From contig JAUSPW010000234.1 in NCBI GenBank assembly GCA_030652635.1, forward strand, positions 1 through 10,367: 10,367 nt of DNA. The letters are read 5' to 3'. Both the position numbers and the translations under genes were made by a program. This document shows, one piece after another, positions 5,733 through 10,367 of the stretch (position 1 is its first letter; every line of letters starts with the position of its first letter). This DNA is from Pseudohongiella sp. (lineage in GTDB: Bacteria; Pseudomonadota; Gammaproteobacteria; Pseudomonadales; Pseudohongiellaceae). The notes beneath the pieces were generated by a model that ran no database searches, was not told the DNA's origin, and was given only the letters and a program-made list of their open reading frames with translations.

Positions 5733-7079
5733 TTGTTCTCAAATTGGCATGATGCAATCAAGCGATTGCTAATTTCATTTTTTGCATTGCTACTGACTGG
5801 GTGGCTGATTGGTGAGCCCGCACTGGTGGTTCTTGCTGGCACCTTGGGTTATCTGGTTTACCATCTCAGACAATTGCGCAGACTTTATAACTGGTTGCGC
5901 GATACAGATTTCTCGGAGCCCTCTCCGCCCCCTGAGAGCAAAGGCATATGGGGATACATTTTTGATGGCATATATCTTTTGCAGCGCAGGGAGCGCCAAG
6001 CCCTGCTAGAACTAAAAAGCATCATTGATAAGGCTCAGGAATCAACTGCTGCCCTCGAGCTAGCCGTTGTCATGATCAACAACCGAGGAGGACTTGAATG
6101 GTGGAATCCTGCTGCGGAACAACTGATTGGCCTGCAAACCCCAAAGGACAAAAACCAACTTGTTATCAACCTGATCAGAGAACCCGCGTTTATTGATTAT
6201 TTCAACAAAGCCAAATTTAACAGACCTCTCAAGCTAAGCTCTCCTTCTAATCCGACCAATATGCTGGAGTTTCAAATTACCACTTTTGGCGAAGGCGAGC
6301 GCCTGATGCTGGTTAGAGATATTTCTCAACTTCATCGTCTGGAAATGATGAGAAAGGATTTTGTGGGTAATGTGTCGCACGAGTTGCGTACACCGATCAC
6401 GGTAATTACCGGTTACCTTGAGACCATGCTTGACGACAAACAGAATCTGCCGGCACGGTGGATTAAACCGATTGAACAAATGGCACAGCAGTCTCATCGA
6501 ATGGAGAACATCATCAGAGATTTGTTGACCTTGTCCCAATTGGAAACTCGAGCCAGTTCAAAGCAGCAAAGTGCAATTCAGCTTTGTTCGCTGCTCAGAG
6601 AAGTCAAACAAGACGCAGAGCAGGTTTTTGCAGACAAAGCGCACATCATCACGCTGGATTGTGCGGATGATATTTATGTTAATGGCAATCTGAGTGAGCT
6701 TTACAGTGCTATTTCAAATCTGGTTTTAAACGCTGCCAAATATACTCAGGCACACGGCTCAATCGTTTTGAGGGTAGAAAAGGGCACAAGAGGACTTTTA
6801 ATAGCTGTCAGTGACAATGGCCCAGGGATAGCCCCACACCACATTCCAAGATTGACCGAACGATTCTACCGTGTAGATGAGAGCAGATCAGCAGACACTG
6901 GGGGTACGGGACTGGGTCTTGCGATCGTGAAACATGTGCTGGCCAGGCACAACGGAAAACTGGAAATCAGCAGTCAACCGGGAAAAGGCAGCCAGTTTAC
7001 CTGCCTTTTACCTGTTGAGCGAATCGTGGAGCCGTCAGGTCTTGCACCTATCACACCAACGCCCGGCACCCAAGGATAG
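5733..7079 (+). CDS. phoR: Phosphate regulon sensor histidine kinase PhoR
   Basis: PhoR is an inner-membrane kinase that phosphorylates PhoB under phosphate limitation and is held inactive through PhoU and the Pst transporter. The 448-residue product has a hydrophobic N-terminus with one or two membrane passes (about 11-45), a basic region (HLRQLRRLYNWLRD), a PAS-like domain (about 105-197), and DISQLHRLEMMRKDF leading into the H box NVSHELRTPITV with phosphorylated His216. The ATP-binding domain shows the N box (NLVLNAAKYT, 329-338), G1 (DNGPGI, 361-366), F box (RFYR, 377-380) and G2 (GTGLGL, 391-396). A short Pro-rich tail follows. No ATG start is possible: the frame has a stop at 5712-5714 and the first internal Met lies in the PAS region. 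TTG at 5733 has AAGG eight bases upstream and is favoured over the TTG at 5718, which has no ribosome site. The choice between them is not certain. Confidence 0.95.
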   Translation: MFSNWHDAIKRLLISFFALLLTGWLIGEPALVVLAGTLGYLVYHLRQLRRLYNWLRDTDFSEPSPPPESKGIWGYIFDGIYLLQRRERQALLELKSIIDKAQESTAALELAVVMINNRGGLEWWNPAAEQLIGLQTPKDKNQLVINLIREPAFIDYFNKAKFNRPLKLSSPSNPTNMLEFQITTFGEGERLMLVRDISQLHRLEMMRKDFVGNVSHELRTPITVITGYLETMLDDKQNLPARWIKPIEQMAQQSHRMENIIRDLLTLSQLETRASSKQQSAIQLCSLLREVKQDAEQVFADKAHIITLDCADDIYVNGNLSELYSAISNLVLNAAKYTQAHGSIVLRVEKGTRGLLIAVSDNGPGIAPHHIPRLTERFYRVDESRSADTGGTGLGLAIVKHVLARHNGKLEISSQPGKGSQFTCLLPVERIVEPSGLAPITPTPGTQG

Positions 7080-7107
7080 AAAAAGAAGCCCAATCGGGCT
7101 TATTCTT
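7080..7107. terminator. Shared bidirectional terminator of phoR and phoU
   Basis: AAGCCC at 7086-7091 pairs with GGGCTT at 7096-7101 around AATC. On the minus strand the stem is followed by CTTTTT, serving phoU; on the plus strand by ATTCTTT, serving phoR. The phoU stop codon TAA (7102-7100) lies inside the outer stem, so the terminator starts within the gene's last codon. Confidence 0.8.
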
Positions 7108-7828
7108 TACCTGACTTCACCTGCTTTTCCATACTGGACAAGCCCGCATGTCTGACATCACGCCCCATCACCATATAGACAACGTGTTCAGCAATGTTCT
7201 TGGCATGATCACCTGCGCGCTCCAACGAGCGCAGCGCCCAGATGACATTCAAAACGCGGGTAATGCTGCGAGGATCCTCAATCATGTATGTGATCATTTC
7301 ACGCATTGCGCTCGCATACTCCATATCCACGTTTACGTCTTCTTTTGCAACCGATAGCGCAGCATCTTCGTCGTAACGCGCAAAAGCATCTAACGCCATG
7401 TTTATCATATGACGCACACGCTCACCGATGTGTCTAATCTCAATATACCCTTTAGACGAATCGCCTTGACTGGCAAGTTCAACTGCCAATCGAGCAATTT
7501 TGGCAGCTTCATCACCAATCCGCTCTAGATCATTTACTGCTTTGATAATCCCCAACACAAGACGAAGATCGCTGGCGGCTGGCTGGCGACGGGCTAGAAT
7601 ACGATGACATGCCTCATCGATACTCAGTTCCATTGCATTGACAGCAACATCATTCTCTCGAACGGCGCTGCCGAGTTCACTGTCGGCAGAGATAAGTGCA
7701 GCAATTGCATCGTTCATCTGCTTTTCAACCAGCCCACCCATTTCGAGCAGACTGCTTTTTATTTCCTCAAGTTCAATATTGAATTGCTGGGAAATGTGAT
7801 GACTGTGAACACCTGCATCAGTTTTCAT
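7100..7828 (-). CDS. phoU: Phosphate signalling regulator PhoU
   Basis: PhoU is a peripheral cytoplasmic protein that links the Pst phosphate transporter to PhoR and prevents Pho activation when phosphate is sufficient. The 242-residue product has the two-fold PhoU repeat, each half a three-helix bundle: residues about 14-120 and 130-225. Family blocks visible are FNIELEEIKSSLLEMGGLVEKQM, IDEACHRILARRQPAASDLRLVL, LERIGDEAAKIARLA (metal-binding Glu102 and Asp106) and in the second half SLERAGDHAKNIAEHVVYMV (Glu203 and Asp207). The start is the ATG at 7828 with GAGGA ten bases upstream. An earlier in-frame ATG at 7861 overlaps the predicted -10 element and so should not be in the mRNA. It is convergent with phoR and divergent from ppk, alone under its own Pho box rather than at the end of a pst operon. 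Confidence 0.97.
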   Translation of the reverse strand: MKTDAGVHSHHISQQFNIELEEIKSSLLEMGGLVEKQMNDAIAALISADSELGSAVRENDVAVNAMELSIDEACHRILARRQPAASDLRLVLGIIKAVNDLERIGDEAAKIARLAVELASQGDSSKGYIEIRHIGERVRHMINMALDAFARYDEDAALSVAKEDVNVDMEYASAMREMITYMIEDPRSITRVLNVIWALRSLERAGDHAKNIAEHVVYMVMGRDVRHAGLSSMEKQVKSGKE

Positions 7829-7856
7829 AATTGGAGAGTCCTCAAAAAGTAGCACT

Positions 7857-7862
7857 AGCATA
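7857..7862 (-). promoter_or_regulatory. -10 element of the phoU Pho-box promoter
   Basis: TATGCT on the minus strand begins exactly ten bases after the Pho box, the spacing seen for PhoB-activated promoters. Transcription would start near 7850, about 20 bases before the phoU ATG at 7828. It overlaps the ATG at 7861, which excludes the longer PhoU reading. Confidence 0.65.
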
Positions 7863-7872
7863 AAGTCGATTT

Positions 7873-7890
7873 ATGACAGAAAGATGACAA
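7873..7890 (-). promoter_or_regulatory. Near-consensus Pho box of phoU
   Basis: Read on the minus strand, TTGTCAT-CTTT-CTGTCAT is a pair of 7-base half-sites at an 11-base period. The second half is a perfect consensus and the first differs by one base. It points towards phoU and lies ten bases before a -10 element. It is the better of the two Pho boxes in the window. It stands 82 bases before the divergent ppk start, so an effect on ppk is possible but its orientation favours phoU. Confidence 0.88.
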
Positions 7891-7972
7891 TTTTGCCACA
7901 GTTGCGTAAGGGATATATCAATGCCTGTGCTCTAAGCTAGAATAACAGTTCTCTTTATCTCTGGTAGTTGTT

Positions 7973-10141
7973 ATGAGTAATAATCAGGCGAATCCTGCGG
8001 ACATGCAGGAGCAAGAATTGTCGATTCCATTGGAGTCAATTGGATGCCCCGCAATTGCGGCAGACATTGATCTGAATGACAGTAATTACTACCTGAACCG
8101 TGAACTCAGTTACATGCAATTTAACCTGCGCGTACTTGATCAGGCGCGCAACAAGCAACACCCACTGCTGGAAAGGTTAATGTTTTTGCTGATTTTCAGC
8201 TCAAACCTGGATGAGTTTTATGAAATTCGTGTATCCGGTTTAAAAAAACAACTTGGCTTCGGGCGACAAAGGCCTGGCCCCGACGGCAAATACCCGCAAG
8301 AGGTGATGAGTGAAGTTCATCAAATTGTGCGGCAAGCACTCCAGGAGCAATATCGGATACTAAACGAAGAGCTGTTGCCTGCCCTCGCTGCTACAAAAAT
8401 CAAATTCCTTTATCGGCACGAGTGGGATGAAAACCTTTCATCCTGGACGCAGGAATATTTTCGAAATGAAGTATTGCCTGTGATTAGCCCCTTAGGACTG
8501 GACCCGGCTCACCCTTTTCCCAGGCTCGTAAACAAAAGCCTGAATTTCATTCTTTCACTGGAAGGCAAAGATGCCTTTGGTCGCGACAGCGGGCTGGCTA
8601 TAGTGCCAGCGCCGCGTGCACTGCCAAGACTCATTAAAGTGCCTTCCCACATAACGCCAGATGGTGACAATTTTATTTTCTTGTCATCAGTTATACATGA
8701 ACATGTAGAAGAGTTCTTCCCAGGAATGAAGGTAAAAGAATGTCATCAGTTCCGGGTCACTCGCAATTCCGATCTGGAAATGAGTAATGTCGAGGTGGAA
8801 GACGTCGCCAGTGCACTGCAAGGCGAATTGCACCTTCGCAGATTTGGCGCAGCTGCCAAACTGGAAGTAGGCGCCGGGTGTCCCGCTGAATTGACTGATT
8901 TCCTGCTTGAACGCTTCAATCTGACCGAGGAGGAATTATTCAGATTGGACGGCCCTGTAAACTTACAGCGATTGATGGCGCTGTTCAGCATGATTAACCG
9001 TCCTGATCTTCGGTTTCCGCCCTTCTCGCCCGGGACTCCCACAGCACTTGAAGAAGGAAGTTGCATTTTTACTGCTGTCAATCGTGAAGATCAGTTACTA
9101 CTACATCCCTATCAGTCGTTTATACCGGTAATAGACTGGGTGCGGCAGGCTGCAAGGGACCCGGGAGTGATTTCTATCAAGCAGACCTTGTATCGCACGA
9201 ATGAATCGTCCGAGCTTGTTGAATCCCTGTCTGAAGCTGCACGAAACGGCAAGGAAGTAACGGTCGTCATTGAACTCAGAGCACGGTTTGACGAAGAGGA
9301 AAACATTCAATTTGCAAGCATACTGCAGGAGGCGGGTGCCGTTGTTGTGTATGGCGTCATGGGCTACAAAACCCATGCCAAAATGCTACTGATCGTGCGA
9401 CGCGAAAATGGTCGACTCAAGCGCTACGTACATTTGGGCACCGGCAATTACCACCGAAAGAACTCGTTGTCATACACAGACTACAGTCTGATGACATGTG
9501 ACGAAATTCTGTGCTCCGATGTCCACAAAGTTTTCCAGCAGATCACAGGCATGGGTAAAAAAATCTCACCCGATTTGATACTGCATGCACCGTTCAAGCT
9601 CATGAAAGGGCTTGTGCAATTGATCCAACAGGAAAAACAATTTGCTCTGGAAGGTAAACCGGCAAGAATCATCGCTAAGGTAAATGCTCTAACGGATCCT
9701 GTAATCATTCGAGAGCTTTATTGCGCATCGCAGTCGGGTGTAAAAATCGATTTGATCGTTCGCGGGATTTGTTGCCTGAAGCCGGGTGTACCTGGCGTTT
9801 CTGAAAATATTCGAGTGGTTTCGATTATCGGCCGATTTCTCGAGCATTCCCGAGTATTCTATTTTGCCAATAATGCTTTCACTGTGTACTGTTCCAGTGC
9901 AGACCTGATGGAGCGAAATCTGCAGCGCAGAATTGAAATAGCCTATCCAATTTTACGAAAAAAATGGGTTAACCGGATTCTTGAGGAGCTAGAGCTTTAT
10001 TTGGCGGATAGGCAGCAAAGTTGGGAATTGATGGCCGACGGAGCATACAAAAAGCTTGAACCCTGTATTGGCGACCCCGCCGATGGTGTACAAGCGATTC
10101 TGCTTAACTCGCTCTCAACACATGCAATGGCGAGTCGTTAA
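7973..10141 (+). CDS. ppk: Polyphosphate kinase 1
   Basis: Ppk1 reversibly polymerises the gamma-phosphate of ATP into inorganic polyphosphate through a phosphohistidine intermediate. The 722-residue product is slightly longer than the roughly 690-residue E. coli enzyme because of about 33 extra acidic and polar residues at the N-terminus. Domains in order: N domain (YYLNRELSYMQFNLRVLDQA, FLLIFSSNLDEFYEIRVSGL), head domain, then the two phospholipase-D-like C domains. C1 includes VISIKQTLYRT, VVIELRARFDEEENI and THAKMLLIVRRENG with the autophosphorylated His468; then HLGTGNYHRKNSLSYTD. C2 includes VNALTDPVIIRELYCASQSGVKIDLIVRGICCLKPG and RFLEHSRVFYF with the second active-site His625. Both histidines sit 33 residues after their E. 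coli counterparts (435 and 592), so no internal gap is needed. The ATG at 7973 has only a weak GGTAG before it. A TAGAAT at 7938-7943 could be a -10 but lacks a good -35. It is divergent from phoU and overlaps the convergent ppx end. Confidence 0.97.
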   Translation: MSNNQANPADMQEQELSIPLESIGCPAIAADIDLNDSNYYLNRELSYMQFNLRVLDQARNKQHPLLERLMFLLIFSSNLDEFYEIRVSGLKKQLGFGRQRPGPDGKYPQEVMSEVHQIVRQALQEQYRILNEELLPALAATKIKFLYRHEWDENLSSWTQEYFRNEVLPVISPLGLDPAHPFPRLVNKSLNFILSLEGKDAFGRDSGLAIVPAPRALPRLIKVPSHITPDGDNFIFLSSVIHEHVEEFFPGMKVKECHQFRVTRNSDLEMSNVEVEDVASALQGELHLRRFGAAAKLEVGAGCPAELTDFLLERFNLTEEELFRLDGPVNLQRLMALFSMINRPDLRFPPFSPGTPTALEEGSCIFTAVNREDQLLLHPYQSFIPVIDWVRQAARDPGVISIKQTLYRTNESSELVESLSEAARNGKEVTVVIELRARFDEEENIQFASILQEAGAVVVYGVMGYKTHAKMLLIVRRENGRLKRYVHLGTGNYHRKNSLSYTDYSLMTCDEILCSDVHKVFQQITGMGKKISPDLILHAPFKLMKGLVQLIQQEKQFALEGKPARIIAKVNALTDPVIIRELYCASQSGVKIDLIVRGICCLKPGVPGVSENIRVVSIIGRFLEHSRVFYFANNAFTVYCSSADLMERNLQRRIEIAYPILRKKWVNRILEELELYLADRQQSWELMADGAYKKLEPCIGDPADGVQAILLNSLSTHAMASR

Positions 10142-10367
10142 GGTCACGAGCTTTTATCATGTAGTGAAGCATCCCCTCTCGTAACGCAGCAGGGCTGAAG
10201 TGGAGCTTGTCTATTTCATGAGCCTTCATAAAACCGGTCAGCACTGCCCAACCAGGCAGCAGCAACTCTTTACGACTGTTTTTAAGTCCTGGCAGTGTTC
10301 GGCCAGGGTTTAGTGTTGTCTCTATGATGTCACTTTCCAGCTTTGCCAAAACGTCAAAATCAACCAG
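10104..10367 (-). CDS. ppx: Exopolyphosphatase (Ppx/GppA family), 3' part only, cut by window edge
   Basis: The reading frame runs open from the window end to a TAA at 10106-10104 and gives the last 87 residues of a protein. The segment RKELLLPGWAVLTGFMKAHEIDKLHFSPAALREGMLHYM matches the end of the Ppx/GppA phosphatase domain, where the usual pattern is R..ilPgG..iL..........l..S..alREG.l. Ppx removes phosphates from the ends of polyphosphate chains; GppA hydrolyses pppGpp and is a close relative. Position next to ppk favours Ppx. The protein stops soon after the catalytic domain (ARDLNDSPLHVLRAS), so it seems to lack the long C-terminal HD-like domain of E. coli Ppx, which has about 513 residues. 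The gene is tail-to-tail with ppk and overlaps it by 38 bases. The start lies outside the window. Confidence 0.85.
   Translation of the reverse strand: MVDFDVLAKLESDIIETTLNPGRTLPGLKNSRKELLLPGWAVLTGFMKAHEIDKLHFSPAALREGMLHYMIKARDLNDSPLHVLRAS

Noticed and set aside
7829..7861. Eleven extra N-terminal codons for phoU starting at the ATG at 7861
   Set aside because: That ATG overlaps the predicted -10 element and lies before the expected transcript start; it also has no ribosome site, while the ATG at 7828 has GAGGA.
1..10367. CRISPR array, tRNA, rRNA, insertion sequence or prophage signals
   Set aside because: No regularly spaced repeats, cloverleaf sequences, transposase or phage-like proteins were seen on either strand.

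Overview
The window looks like a chromosomal core region of a gammaproteobacterium with a base composition near 50% GC. It is probably a marine or oligotrophic relative of the Pseudomonas/Cellvibrio side of the class. The evidence is close family matches to gammaproteobacterial PhoB, PhoR, PhoU, UbiC, Ppk1 and an OprF/OmpA-type porin-like protein, and a gene neighbourhood (ubiC next to phoBR, then phoU, ppk, ppx) that resembles the one around phoB in pseudomonads. I see no rRNA, tRNA, insertion sequence, prophage gene or CRISPR array. No gene-free stretch exceeds 300 bases; the longest is 4633-4909, which carries two divergent promoters.

Layout. (1) 163-1680, plus: an unrecognised exported or membrane-anchored helical-repeat protein ending in a TonB-C-like domain. 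(2) 3448-1672, minus: a two-gene unit of chorismate lyase (ubiC) and a class III CoA-transferase, overlapping by 11 bases. The CoA-transferase ends tail-to-tail with gene 1, overlapping it by 9 bases. (3) 4632-3565, minus: an OmpA-family outer-membrane protein with a strong promoter and a strong intrinsic terminator that separates it from ubiC. (4) 4910-7079, plus: phoB and phoR, with a Pho box in front of phoB and a non-ATG start for phoR. (5) 7828-7100, minus: phoU, sharing a terminator with phoR and carrying its own near-consensus Pho box. (6) 7973-10141, plus: polyphosphate kinase ppk, divergent from phoU. (7) 10367-10104, minus: the 3' part of an exopolyphosphatase (ppx) gene cut by the window edge, overlapping the end of ppk by 38 bases.

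How the genes work together. The right half is a phosphate module. PhoR and PhoB sense and respond to phosphate limitation. PhoU normally keeps PhoR quiet when phosphate is plentiful. Ppk and Ppx make and degrade polyphosphate, the phosphate store. The two Pho boxes indicate that PhoB controls its own gene and phoU. The pstSCAB transporter genes that often accompany phoU are absent here. In the left half, ubiC makes 4-hydroxybenzoate for ubiquinone, but its usual partner ubiA is missing and a CoA-transferase takes the adjacent place. This is mostly an ordinary housekeeping region. I found no convincing new multi-gene system; the most unusual points are the ubiC/CoA-transferase pairing, the uncharacterised TonB-C-like protein, and the regulatory details around phoU, phoR and the OmpA leader.
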